Of a stretch of 64,000 nucleotides of DNA, positions 1 to 8,759 are shown piece after piece. Source of the DNA: CBDFKF01 sp965248765 (GTDB lineage: Bacteria; Pseudomonadota; Alphaproteobacteria; VGEJ01); contig CBDFKF010000004.1 in assembly GCA_965248765.1 (NCBI GenBank), forward strand, positions 992,001 to 1,056,000, in the 5' to 3' direction. Each line of letters starts with the position of its first letter. The stretch's first letter is position 1. Below the pieces are notes generated by a model. That model saw only the letters and a list, made by a program, of their open reading frames with translations. It had not been told where the DNA came from and did not search any database. The position numbers and the translations under genes are program-made.

Positions 1-1
1 G

Positions 2-1909
2 CGGATCAAGGGCGGCTTCCAGCTTTTTATCGACGGCAAAGGCGCAGCTGCGCTGCGGATCGGCGATGGCAAGGGGAAGGTTGAGACGGCCAGCGTCGGC
101 AAAGCCCTCATCGAGCGTGAATGGTATTTCGTTGGCGCGAGTTTTGATGCGAAGACCAAGCGGGTGCACGTCTACCAGGAGCCACAACGACGCTACGCAA
201 AGGTTGATACGCGCGGCCACGGCCAGGCAACCGCCAAACTCGCGAGGCTGAGCCCAGGCGCCGGGCCGCTGGTGATGGCAGCGTTCTGCCAGCGAATCAA
301 CAAAGGCAAGGTCGTCACGGCTGGGCATTACAATGGCAAAATTGACAGCCCGCGTCTTGCCAGCCGCGCTCTTGATCGCTCCGAGATGGAGCAGTTACTA
401 CGAACACCGGTACCTACCCACCTGCAGGAAGTGCTGATCGGCTGCTGGGACTTCTCCCGAGAAATGTTGGGGACGAGAGTCGTCGACCTCACCGCGTACG
501 CCGTGCACGGCGAGGCCGTCAACCTGCCGGCCCGTGCGATGACCGGGTACAACTGGACGGGCGAGGAGGGCAAGTGGTCCAACGCGCCGGACCAATATGG
601 CGCGATTCACTTCCACGATGACGACCTCTACGATTCGGGTTGGGCGCCGGATTTCACCCTGACCGTTCCCACTACGATGAAGAGTGGATGCTACGCGGCG
701 CGCATGCGCGGCGGCGGCCACGAGGACTACATTCCCTTCTACGTTCGTGCGCCGCGCGGCAAGCCGACCGCGAAGATCCTCTACCTCGCACCGACCGCAT
801 CCTACCAAGCGTATGCGAACCTCTCGTTCGCCATGCGCGCCCAGAAGGCCGAGATGATGATCGGCCGTCTCGTCCAACTAGTCGATTGGGAACAGCACCT
901 CAACGAGAACCCTGAGTACGGGGCATCCCAATACGACTACCATAGCGACAACAGCGGCATCTGTTATTCGTCCCGGCTGCGGCCAATCTTGAACATGCGA
1001 CCTAAAGCTATGACGGCGCTCGCAGGGGTCGGCTCAGGCGTGTGGCAGTACAACGCCGATACCCACCTCACCGACTGGATGGAGGAGCTCGGCTTCGCGT
1101 TCGACGTGGCCACCGACGAAGATCTGGACCGCGAGGGAATCGAGGTCCTCAAGCCCTACAACGTGGTCATCACGGGAACGCACCCGGAGTACACCTCCAC
1201 CCGTATGTGGGACGCGCTTCATGCCTACACCCAGCAGGGCGGCCGCATCATGTACATGGGCGGCAACGGCTTTTATTGGCGCATTGCCTACAGCGATACA
1301 ATGCCGGGCGTCATCGAGGTACGTCGGGCCGCCGGCGGCACCCGTGCGTGGGCCGCCGACCCGGGCGAGTTCTACCACAGCTTCGACGGCAAGCATGGTG
1401 GTCTATGGCGCTTCCAGGACCGCTCGCCGCAGCGTCTCGTGGGCGCAGGGTTCGTGGCACAAGGCTTCGATATCTGCACCTATTTCCGCCAAACCGCGGC
1501 GCGGAACGATCCCCGTGTGAAATGGGCCTTCGAGGGCATCGGTGAAGACGAGCTGCTGGGCGATTTCGGACTTGTCGGTGGCGGGGCAGCTGGCCTCGAG
1601 GTGGACTGGGTCGACCGCGGTCTTGGCACCCCGCCCCATGCCTTGGTCGTGGCCCAGTCCGAGGATCTGACCGACCTCTATCTGCTGGTTGCCGAAGAGG
1701 TGCTGATCTCGACGCCCGATAGCATGGGCAGCGCCAATCCGGACATCCACGGCGATATTGTCTTTTACGAGACACCGAACGGCGGCGGAGTCTTCTCCTT
1801 CAGCTCGATCTCCTATTGCGGCAGCCTCTCGCACAACAAGTACAAGAACAACATCTCGCGGCTGACCGCGAACGTTTTGAAGCGTTTCGCGAGCGACAAA
1901 CCCTTCTGA
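2..1909 (+). CDS. N,N-dimethylformamidase large-subunit-like protein, copy 1 (5' partial)
   Basis: The open frame runs from the first bases of the window, so the N-terminus lies outside; 635 residues are visible. It aligns throughout with the complete paralogue directly downstream, sharing the landmarks HFHDDDLYD, CYSSRLRP, YNADTHL, THPEYTS, MYMGGNGFYW and PGEFYHSFDG. The visible start falls inside the LamG-like N-terminal part; the rest is the C-terminal catalytic domain of the DMFase beta/large subunit family. That family hydrolyses N,N-dimethylformamide or related amides with a mononuclear iron held by Tyr/Tyr/Glu. The His and Glu of HPEY and the Asn of GGNG are retained. Only 51 bp separate it from copy 2, so co-transcription is likely. 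The real substrate is unknown. Confidence 0.85.
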   Translation, partial: RIKGGFQLFIDGKGAAALRIGDGKGKVETASVGKALIEREWYFVGASFDAKTKRVHVYQEPQRRYAKVDTRGHGQATAKLARLSPGAGPLVMAAFCQRINKGKVVTAGHYNGKIDSPRLASRALDRSEMEQLLRTPVPTHLQEVLIGCWDFSREMLGTRVVDLTAYAVHGEAVNLPARAMTGYNWTGEEGKWSNAPDQYGAIHFHDDDLYDSGWAPDFTLTVPTTMKSGCYAARMRGGGHEDYIPFYVRAPRGKPTAKILYLAPTASYQAYANLSFAMRAQKAEMMIGRLVQLVDWEQHLNENPEYGASQYDYHSDNSGICYSSRLRPILNMRPKAMTALAGVGSGVWQYNADTHLTDWMEELGFAFDVATDEDLDREGIEVLKPYNVVITGTHPEYTSTRMWDALHAYTQQGGRIMYMGGNGFYWRIAYSDTMPGVIEVRRAAGGTRAWAADPGEFYHSFDGKHGGLWRFQDRSPQRLVGAGFVAQGFDICTYFRQTAARNDPRVKWAFEGIGEDELLGDFGLVGGGAAGLEVDWVDRGLGTPPHALVVAQSEDLTDLYLLVAEEVLISTPDSMGSANPDIHGDIVFYETPNGGGVFSFSSISYCGSLSHNKYKNNISRLTANVLKRFASDKPF

Positions 1910-1960
1910 GCGGCGCGACTGTCAGGCGGCGCTCACCGACTGGTTGACAACGGGGGGACG

Positions 1961-4234
1961 ATGGCGGACCAGTTTGGGCGCATTCTGGGCTATGCCGACG
2001 AGATCGGCGTGGCACCCGGCCAGACCATCAGTTTCATGGTGAGCTGTGAGCCGGCGAGCCGGTATCGCGCGGACATCGTGCGCGTGGTGAATGGCGATCC
2101 CAACCCCGATGGGCCGGGCTTCAAGGAGGTGGTGGTCCGCACGCCGGTCAACGGCGAGTACGAGGGACGCCGACAGGATGTCCACGCAGGCTCGTACGCA
2201 GTAGTTCCCCCGCGCGCCCGCCTGGATGACTTGGCTAGCTTCAGCGTGCTCGCGGCGATCTGGCCGACGACGCCGCACAAGGGCGAGCAGATCGTCCTCG
2301 CGCACTGGTCGGCGCGGTCGAAGGCGGGCTTCCAACTGCTGATAGACGGCGCCGGGGCCACCGCCTTGAGGCTCGGCGACGGCAGCGGGCGGGTCAAAGT
2401 CGTGAGCGCGGGCAAACCGTTGCTCGAGCGTGAATGGTACCTCATCGGCGCCGCGTACGATGCGAGCGCGAAAACCATGACGGTGTATCAAGAGCCGTTC
2501 GAGAGGTTCGCGACCCTGGAGACAGGCGCCGAGGCAAGCCGGTCGGTCCGGCTCAGATATGCGAGCGCCGGCGCCACGCCCTTGACGATGGCCGCGACGA
2601 TAACGCGCACGGTGAAGGGACGGCACGTCACCGCCGATCACTTCAACGGCAAGATCGACAGCCCGCGCCTGGCCGATCGGGCGCTCTCGCGGAGCGCGAT
2701 GACTCGGCTGTTGCAGGACCGCCTGCCGAGCGATGTCCGGAGTGCGGTGGTCGCCGCCTGGGACTTCTCAGGTGACATACTTAACACCCAGGTCCGGGAC
2801 AAAACGGCCAATGGATTGCATGGTGAGGTGATAAATCTACCTACGCGTGCAATGACCGGCTATAACTGGACCGGCGATATCTTCGACTGGACGGTGGCGC
2901 CCGAACAGTACGGCGCGATTCACTTTCACGACGACGACCTCTACGACTGCGGCTGGGAGCCCGACTTTGCCCTGACGGTGCCGAAGTCGATGAAGAGCGG
3001 CAGCTACGCCGCGCGACTGCGCACCGACCAGAGCGAGGAGTACGTGCCGTTCTATGTGCGACCGCCCCACGGGACGGCGACCGCGAAGATCGCTTACCTC
3101 GTGCCGACCGCCTCCTACCTGGCCTATGCTAACGGCGCGATGGCACCGCGCGCCCAAGCCGTCGAGCTGATGCTCGGCCGCCTGATCGAAGTGCAGCCCT
3201 GGGAGCAGTTCCTCATTGGCCATCCCGAGTTCGGCCTCTCGCTCTACGACGAGCACTCGGACGGCAGCGGCGTCTGCTATTCCTCGCGGCTGCGGCCGAT
3301 GGTCAATATGCGGCCGAGGGCCAAGCTCTGCGTTTCGGGCGGCTCGGGTCTGTGGGCCTACAATGCTGACACGCATCTGACGGCCTGGCTCGAGCACGAA
3401 GGCTTCGTCTTCGACGTCATCACCGACGAGGATTTGCACGAAGAGGGCGTCGAACTACTCAGCCGCTACAACGTGGTGCTAACCGGCACCCACCCCGAGT
3501 ACACGAGCGAAGCGATGTGGGACGCCATGAAGGCGTACGCGCAGCAGGGCGGGCGCTTTATGTACATGGGCGGCAACGGTTTCTATTGGCACACCGCCTA
3601 TCACGTCACCTTGCCCGGCGTCATCGAGGTCCGCCGCGGCGAGGACGGCACGCGCGCCTGGCGTTCGCTGCCGGGCGAGTTCTACCACAGCTTCGACGGC
3701 GATTATGCTTGCCTGTGGCGCCACCATGGCAAGGCACCGCAAGCACTGGCGGGTGCCGGTTTCATCAGCCAAGGATTTGATATATCTAGTTATTATCGGC
3801 GGACCGCGGCGTCGAACGATCCCCGGATCGCGTGGGCCTTCGACGGAATCGGCCAAGACGAGTTGATCGGCGACTTCGGCCTGCAGGGCGGCGGCGCGGC
3901 GGGGATCGAGGTCGATATTGCCGATCGCGCGCTGGGTACACCGCCCAATGCGCTCGTCGTCGCCATGTCGGAGGAGCTCACGGACTCTTATCTGCTGGTG
4001 AACGAGGAGCAGGTCGTCGCCACGGCGGACCAGATCGGGACGGCCAATCCGCGCATTCGCGCCGACCTCGTGTTCCACGAAACGCCGAACGGCGGCGCGG
4101 TGTTCGCGTTCAGCTCCATCGCCTGGTGCGGCAGCTTGCCGTGGAACAATTTTGACAACAACGTGGCCCGCCTGACCGGCAACGTGCTGCGCCGGTTCGC
4201 CGCTGATGAGCCGTTCCCGTCCCCCGGTGGGTGA
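1961..4234 (+). CDS. N,N-dimethylformamidase large-subunit-like protein, copy 2
   Basis: Complete at 757 residues, close to the roughly 760 I recall for the Paracoccus DMFase large subunit. Residues about 80-230 form a LamG/concanavalin-like region and about 290-757 the catalytic region. H511 and E513 of HPEY and N539 of GGNG sit eight residues before the published H519, E521 and N547 as I remember them. Tyr386/389 and Tyr429 are candidates for the two tyrosine iron ligands. The numbering match is from memory; the motifs themselves are visible. No gene for the small (about 130 aa) DMFase subunit is seen, so the protein may act without it or on another amide. The start is the ATG at 1961 after a short gap; no strong Shine-Dalgarno is visible. 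Confidence 0.85.
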   Translation: MADQFGRILGYADEIGVAPGQTISFMVSCEPASRYRADIVRVVNGDPNPDGPGFKEVVVRTPVNGEYEGRRQDVHAGSYAVVPPRARLDDLASFSVLAAIWPTTPHKGEQIVLAHWSARSKAGFQLLIDGAGATALRLGDGSGRVKVVSAGKPLLEREWYLIGAAYDASAKTMTVYQEPFERFATLETGAEASRSVRLRYASAGATPLTMAATITRTVKGRHVTADHFNGKIDSPRLADRALSRSAMTRLLQDRLPSDVRSAVVAAWDFSGDILNTQVRDKTANGLHGEVINLPTRAMTGYNWTGDIFDWTVAPEQYGAIHFHDDDLYDCGWEPDFALTVPKSMKSGSYAARLRTDQSEEYVPFYVRPPHGTATAKIAYLVPTASYLAYANGAMAPRAQAVELMLGRLIEVQPWEQFLIGHPEFGLSLYDEHSDGSGVCYSSRLRPMVNMRPRAKLCVSGGSGLWAYNADTHLTAWLEHEGFVFDVITDEDLHEEGVELLSRYNVVLTGTHPEYTSEAMWDAMKAYAQQGGRFMYMGGNGFYWHTAYHVTLPGVIEVRRGEDGTRAWRSLPGEFYHSFDGDYACLWRHHGKAPQALAGAGFISQGFDISSYYRRTAASNDPRIAWAFDGIGQDELIGDFGLQGGGAAGIEVDIADRALGTPPNALVVAMSEELTDSYLLVNEEQVVATADQIGTANPRIRADLVFHETPNGGAVFAFSSIAWCGSLPWNNFDNNVARLTGNVLRRFAADEPFPSPGG

Positions 4235-4307
4235 CATCGCGCAGGGACGCACATGCTAGAATGACCATCTGCCGCAGGCGGTATTTTGAGGGCGCAAGGA
4301 GGAGACA

Positions 4308-4880
4308 ATGAGCCAAGCAGAGGCGTTTGACCCCAACGAAGAGTATCCCGGTCCGTATACGGTAACAGAGCTGACCGAGGAGGACGCAGAGAGAGACTGC
4401 ATTGCCCGCTACAAGGAGCTGAAAGCGCTGCCACGCGGGCTCGCCGATGCGGTGGTGCCTGAGTACGAGCGCGAGCTGTTCAGCATCATCGGCGCATCGA
4501 TCTTCGAGGACCCGGATCTGCAGCCGCCGATCAAGGCCGCGCACCCATTCAGCGTCGCAGCGGCGCGCATGAAGCCCGGTAAAGGTACCGGCCTGCACGC
4601 GCACGACACCGAAGAAGTGCTCATCCCGCTCAACGGCAAGCTCAAAGTGACCTGGGGGCCGAACGGCGAGCACAGCACGGTGCTGGAGGCGTGGGATATT
4701 TTTTCGGTACCCGCCGGGCCGATGCGTTCATTCGTCAACGAGACGGACGAGGACGTGCTTTTGCTCGCGATCGTCGGCGGCCACGACGGCGGCAAGCTGA
4801 AATGGCACAAGAAGGTCGCCGAGAAAGCGCGCGAGCAAGGCGTCGAGCTCGACGCGCGGGGCGTCGCCAAACGCGGATAA
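4308..4880 (+). CDS. cupin-domain protein
   Basis: A 190-residue single-domain cupin. Cupin motif 1 is clear at about residues 95-110 (G-x-H97-x-H99-x3-E103-x6-G), giving a His/His/Glu metal site. In motif 2 (FSVPAGPMRSFVN, about 130) the usual histidine is not at its expected place, so the metal may have three protein ligands. A good Shine-Dalgarno (AAGGAGGAG) ends a few bases before the ATG and fixes the start. It lies 73 bp after the DMFase-like gene and 65 bp before the deacylase, all on the same strand, so it probably belongs to that catabolic run. Enzyme or sensor role is not decidable from sequence. Confidence 0.75.
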   Translation: MSQAEAFDPNEEYPGPYTVTELTEEDAERDCIARYKELKALPRGLADAVVPEYERELFSIIGASIFEDPDLQPPIKAAHPFSVAAARMKPGKGTGLHAHDTEEVLIPLNGKLKVTWGPNGEHSTVLEAWDIFSVPAGPMRSFVNETDEDVLLLAIVGGHDGGKLKWHKKVAEKAREQGVELDARGVAKRG

Positions 4881-4945
4881 GCGTGGCGCCCCAACTCCTC
4901 CGGGGGGGGAGCGGGAGCGCGCTGAGGTAGGGAGCACGAGCACAG

Positions 4946-6400
4946 GTGTCCGATCAGCCACCGGCCCACTGCGACACGATCATTCGGGGCGGCACGCTTA
5001 TTGACGGGACCGGCGCATCGCGGCGGCAGGCCGATGTCGCCATCGCCGGTGACCGGATCACGGGGGTCGGCGATCTCGGGTCGACGAGCGCGGAGCGCGA
5101 GATCGATGCCAGCAGCCGCATCGTCGCGCCGGGCTTCATCGATGTGCACACCCACGACGATCGGGCGTTGCTCTCCGGCCCCGACATGGCGATGAAGGTG
5201 AGCCAGGGGGTCACCACGGTCATCGTCGGCAACTGCGGCGTGAGCTTGTCGCCGATCACCATCGACCGGCCGCCGCCGCCGCCCATGAACCTGCTGGGCG
5301 ATGAGAGCTGGTACCGGTTTCCCACCACGGCGTCCTACGTCGAGGAACTCGAACGCCATCCGCCGGCGCTCAACGCGGCATTCCTGATCGGCCATTCGAC
5401 GCTGCGGGTAGGAACGATGGACAGCGTCGATCGGCCCGCATCGGACAAAGAGATTCACGCCATGCGCGGCCTTCTGGCCGAGGGCATGGCAGCGGGAGCA
5501 CTCGGATTCTCGACCGGCCTTTTTTATGCACCCAGCGCAGCCGCGCCAACCGATGAGGTGGTCGCGCTCGCCGAGGTCGCCAGCGAGGACGGCGGGCTGT
5601 ACGTGACCCACATGCGGAACGAGCACGACGGCGTCATGGACTCGCTCGAGGAGACCTTCGACATCGGCCGGCGCGCCGCGCTACCGGTGGTGATCTCGCA
5701 CCACAAGTGCGCAGGCCCGCGCAACTTCGGCAGGACCGGCGAGACGCTGGCGAAGATCGAGGGGGCACGTGCCCACCAAGACGTCGGACTGGATGTCTAC
5801 CCCTACGCGGCGGGCTCCACGGCCCTCATGCCCGAGCTGTTCGAAGACGGGGTCAAGGTGCTGATCACCTGGTCGACCGCGCGCCCGGACGCGGCCGGAC
5901 GCTATATCGAGGACATCGCCGCGGAGCTTGGCGTGAGCGAACGCGAGGCGGCCGATAGTCTACAGCCCGCCGGCGCGGTCTATTTCATGATGGATGAGGG
6001 CGATGTTCGGCGAGTCCTCAGCTATCCCGATTCGATGATCGGCTCCGATGGCATCCCGCACGATGAGAAGCCCCACCCCCGGCTGTGGGGAACCTTCCCG
6101 CGCGTGCTCGGGCACTATGCGCGCGAGCTCGGCCTGATGAGCCTGGAGGACGCGGTACGCAAGATGAGCGGCCTGTCGGCCGGGCGCTTCGGGCTCACCG
6201 ACCGCGGTACCGTCCGCGCCGGCGCCTTCGCCGATCTTGTCGTGTTCGATGCCGAGACAGTGGGGGATCGCGCCACGTTCGAGGATCCGGTGCAGCCAGC
6301 GGCTGGTATCGACTGGGTCGTTGCCAACGGTACAGTGATCTGGCACGACGGGGCGCCGAGCGGCGAGCGAGCGGGCCGAGTCCTCAAGCGCGCTGCCTGA
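4946..6400 (+). CDS. N-acyl-D-amino-acid deacylase / D-aminoacylase-type amidohydrolase
   Basis: A 484-residue amidohydrolase with the D-aminoacylase signature. H68-x-H70 of GFIDVHTHDD is present, with C97 in VGNCGVS at the bridging-metal Cys position (Alcaligenes numbering as remembered: H67, H69, C96). Further motifs are the GFSTGLFY segment, HMRNEHDG, ISHHKCAGPRNFG, and the C-terminal Asp in IGSDGIPHDEKPHPR. It ends with the usual ADLVVFD strand. The family removes acyl groups from N-acyl-D-amino acids or related ureido/amide compounds in the cytoplasm. Start is GTG 4946. The chaC-like gene begins 2 bp after its stop, indicating one transcript. The exact acyl substrate is inferred only. 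Confidence 0.82.
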   Translation: MSDQPPAHCDTIIRGGTLIDGTGASRRQADVAIAGDRITGVGDLGSTSAEREIDASSRIVAPGFIDVHTHDDRALLSGPDMAMKVSQGVTTVIVGNCGVSLSPITIDRPPPPPMNLLGDESWYRFPTTASYVEELERHPPALNAAFLIGHSTLRVGTMDSVDRPASDKEIHAMRGLLAEGMAAGALGFSTGLFYAPSAAAPTDEVVALAEVASEDGGLYVTHMRNEHDGVMDSLEETFDIGRRAALPVVISHHKCAGPRNFGRTGETLAKIEGARAHQDVGLDVYPYAAGSTALMPELFEDGVKVLITWSTARPDAAGRYIEDIAAELGVSEREAADSLQPAGAVYFMMDEGDVRRVLSYPDSMIGSDGIPHDEKPHPRLWGTFPRVLGHYARELGLMSLEDAVRKMSGLSAGRFGLTDRGTVRAGAFADLVVFDAETVGDRATFEDPVQPAAGIDWVVANGTVIWHDGAPSGERAGRVLKRAA

Positions 6401-6402
6401 AC

Positions 6403-7077
6403 TTGGAGCTCACCCGCGAGAACTTGCGCTCCGGGCGCCTCAGGCGCCAGATCCTCGAGAGTGGCGTCGACATCCAGCTCCTGAGCGAGGCGGAGCTGGA
6501 CACCATGCGTCGGGCGACGCTCGCGGCCGCGGCGCCGGATCAGAACATCTGGCTGTTCGCCTACGGCTCGCTGATCTGGAATCCGGCGTTCCATTTTGCC
6601 GAGCGGCGGACCGCCCGCCTCCATGGCTATCACCGCCAATTCTGCCTGTGGACCAACCTCGGCCGCGGCACGCCCAGTGCGCCCGGCCTCCTCTTAGGCC
6701 TCGAGCCCGGCGGCTCGTGCCGCGGCGTGGCCTTCCGCATCGCCGCCTCCCAGGTGGAGGAGGAGACCGCCATCGTCTGGGCGCGCGAGATGGCGAGCGG
6801 CTCCTATGCCCCGCGCTGGGTCCGCCTCCACACACCGCGCGGCCCGGTACCGGCGATCGCGTTCGTCATGAACCGGGAGTTCTGCCGCTACGCGGGTCGC
6901 CTGGCACAAGACCGGATCGTCCACACGCTGGCGAGCGCCGGTGGGGCGATCGGCTCGTGCGCCGATTATCTGTTCGAGACGGTGGAGCACCTCGAACAGT
7001 TGGGGATCCGCGATAGCGCCTTGTTCGCGCTGCGCGACCTCGTCGCGGCGCGGATCGAGAACGCCGCTCAGCGGTAG
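6403..7077 (+). CDS. chaC: ChaC-like gamma-glutamylcyclotransferase
   Basis: I choose TTG 6403 (224 aa), two bases after the deacylase stop, because its N-terminus (LELTRENLRSGRL) looks like the usual alphaproteobacterial ChaC start; ATG 6505 is the alternative and would lose about 34 residues. The nucleotide-free YGSL motif is at residues 54-57 and the probable catalytic acid is E129 in WAREMASG. FVMNREFCRYAG is the conserved later block. Family members release 5-oxoproline from gamma-glutamyl compounds, typically glutathione. Its place behind a D-aminoacylase and DMFase-like genes suggests processing of a gamma-glutamyl or acylamide substrate, which is inference. No Shine-Dalgarno precedes the TTG, so translational coupling is likely. 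Confidence 0.8.
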   Translation: MELTRENLRSGRLRRQILESGVDIQLLSEAELDTMRRATLAAAAPDQNIWLFAYGSLIWNPAFHFAERRTARLHGYHRQFCLWTNLGRGTPSAPGLLLGLEPGGSCRGVAFRIAASQVEEETAIVWAREMASGSYAPRWVRLHTPRGPVPAIAFVMNREFCRYAGRLAQDRIVHTLASAGGAIGSCADYLFETVEHLEQLGIRDSALFALRDLVAARIENAAQR

Positions 7078-7157
7078 CTTCATCCTTGGCGATGTCGTTT
7101 TGCCGCGCGCCTAAGCCGGCCGGCTCCCGCCCCGTCCTGGTCCGGTTCAGCCCCGTC

Positions 7158-7626
7158 TGTCAACGGCGTCGTAAAAATGTACCGGCGCGGCGGCGTAAAA
7201 ATGTACTGCGGGCTGGGTGGTAGCTTGTCCCCGTAGTCCACGGGAAGGACCCGCGCGCGGGGCGACGCGCCCTCTGTGCGCGGCTGGCGGCGGCCCGCGC
7301 GTGGGAGGGGGCCGTGGGCCCACGGGGACAAGCGGGGGGTTATTCGGACGGTTGCCGGCGTCGTGACCGGCTCTGCTTGAGGCGGTAGCTCTCGCCGTTG
7401 ATCTCCAGGATATGGCCATGGTGGGTGATGCGGTCGAGCAGCGCGCCGGTGAGGCGCTCGCTGGCGAACACCGTTGTCCATTCCTGGAAGGGCAGGTTTG
7501 AGGTCACGATGGTGGCGCCGTTCTCGTAGCGCCGGCTGAAGACGTCGAACAGCAGCTCGCTTCCGGTCTGCGACAGGGGGCCGTAGCCGAGCTCGTCGAC
7601 GATCAGGAGATTGACCCTGGCGAGCT
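7158..7626 (-). mobile_element. IS21-family element remnant, istB-side end (copy A)
   Basis: The outer end begins TGTCAACGGCG and carries the doubled internal motif CGGCGTAAAAATGTAC. This sequence recurs almost base for base at 17048 in the complete copy B. Identity with copy B stops at about 7626 (…CCTGGCGAGCT), where unrelated sequence begins. Only the last part of istB and the end are left. Relative to copy B it has extra bases between about 7247 and 7310. Confidence 0.85.
7340..7626 (-). pseudogene. istB: istB 3' fragment (IS21 helper ATPase), fused in frame to a secreted-protein fragment
   Basis: Encodes the C-terminal part of IstB, beginning at ARVNLLIVDELGYGPLSQT (Walker B region) and ending RRRQPSE, nearly identical to the C-terminus of the intact copy at 17169-17933. 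The Walker A half is missing, so it cannot be a working ATPase. Upstream, the frame continues without a stop into the preceding host gene fragment, giving an accidental 215-residue chimera. Confidence 0.85.
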
Positions 7627-7987
7627 CGCGCTGGACGATCTCCGCCCAGCATGGCCAGTTGCCGCAGAGGTAAGTCGCCTCCATGAAGAAGAACACTTCG
7701 TCGATGCCATCGTCGTTTACGTCGGCGAAGGCCACTCGGACATCGTCCATGCCGGCATGTCCATCCTTGAGGGCCTCTCGGTACGGGTCATCTTGCAGAA
7801 GATAATCTCGTAGGAACACCGTCCTTTCCTCGTGCCGTGACCACTCCGACCAGTCCAGCCAAGCGCCGGTGAAGGCCGATCCTTCTTCCGGTGACGATGC
7901 TGTCAACTGCACGGTGGTCTCGACGGGAAGCGCGGTCGTGGACGGGAGAAGGGGGCCCAAAACCAGCACGGTTGCTGCGCCCCTCAT
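7627..7987 (-). pseudogene. N-terminal fragment of a secreted FG-GAP/EF-hand-like protein
   Basis: About 120 residues are left. They start with a signal-peptide-like stretch (MRGAATVLVLGPLLPSTTALP), then DWSEWSRHEER and an acidic calcium-loop-like segment, VAFADVNDDGIDEVFF. Two Cys occur in TYLCGNWPCW. The D-x-N-D-D-G-x-D-E pattern resembles FG-GAP/EF-hand-type loops of periplasmic or secreted proteins. The gene is cut by the IS21 end at about 7626, and the missing C-terminus is not visible beyond the IS. Function unknown. Confidence 0.55.
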
Positions 7988-8235
7988 CGCGGCACCTCCC
8001 GAAATAACCCAAACATGGGTAGTAAGGAATCGACCTCACTGTATCCCGACGATTATGTCGCCAATAGGGCCAAACCATGGCGCTATCGGGAAGCCCTTTT
8101 CTTGATATCGGCGCTAAGCGGCGTTGGGTCCCGTTTCGATCCCGCTTTTCCGCTCATCCATGCGAAGTCACGCCACTGCCTCGACATCGCGAAGCGGACC
8201 TTTGCAGACCATCGGGCGCACCTCGGAGAATGTCC

Positions 8236-8718
8236 TTAGTCGTAGGGAACATGTTCGAATGTCCGCAAGCGCTTCTCGATCTGCTTGAATATCCTCGTCG
8301 TGCCTTCTTCGAGACCCTTGAAGTCGGACTTCCAGAAACCCCATCCCGCCGTATACGAACGCCAATTGCTGCGCTGCTGGTGTTTGAGATACTGCTTCAC
8401 ACGGGTGGGACCTCGCCGATGCGCGGCGGCCAAAAGGCCCGCCTCGGTGATCTTGAACGGCTTTAGGATGCCGATGATTGTTTGGCCGATATGGTCGTAG
8501 GCTCCTTTGCCCTTCAAATCCTCCTCGTAGGCCCGAAAATAGTCCTGAAGCGCGGCGATCTGCGCCTTTTTGTTGGCGTTGAACTGGCGGAAGCTGTGGA
8601 TGCCGTACTTGCCGGTCCAGTTGTCGTTTTGGTCCATCAATCCGCTGTCCTTGAGCGCACCCTTCAACAACTGGAATCGGCCATAGGCGCGAGTTCCTTT
8701 TCGATCTATGGCTGTCAC
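8236..8718 (-). CDS. lysozyme/transglycosylase-like small protein
   Basis: 160 residues from GTG 8718. A GGGAGG Shine-Dalgarno lies about 7 bases upstream, and an in-frame TAA just before that limits other starts. The segment AYGRFQLLKGALKDSGLMD, followed by QFNANKKAQIAALQDYF and GLLAAAHRRGP, resembles the YG-x-Y/F-Q-l core of phage-type lysozyme or lytic transglycosylase folds. The usual N-terminal catalytic Glu segment is not visible, so the protein may be a C-terminal piece split from the peptidoglycan-binding gene that ends 41 bp upstream. It may be inactive; assignment is tentative. Confidence 0.45.
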   Translation of the reverse strand: MTAIDRKGTRAYGRFQLLKGALKDSGLMDQNDNWTGKYGIHSFRQFNANKKAQIAALQDYFRAYEEDLKGKGAYDHIGQTIIGILKPFKITEAGLLAAAHRRGPTRVKQYLKHQQRSNWRSYTAGWGFWKSDFKGLEEGTTRIFKQIEKRLRTFEHVPYD

Positions 8719-8759
8719 ACCCCAGCCTCCCCACTTCTCTCCCTTAACTTCGGGTTTGG

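Noticed and set aside
6085..6402. An earlier ATG start for the ChaC-like protein inside the deacylase gene
   Set aside because: The extra 106 residues are out-of-frame deacylase sequence without any ChaC similarity.
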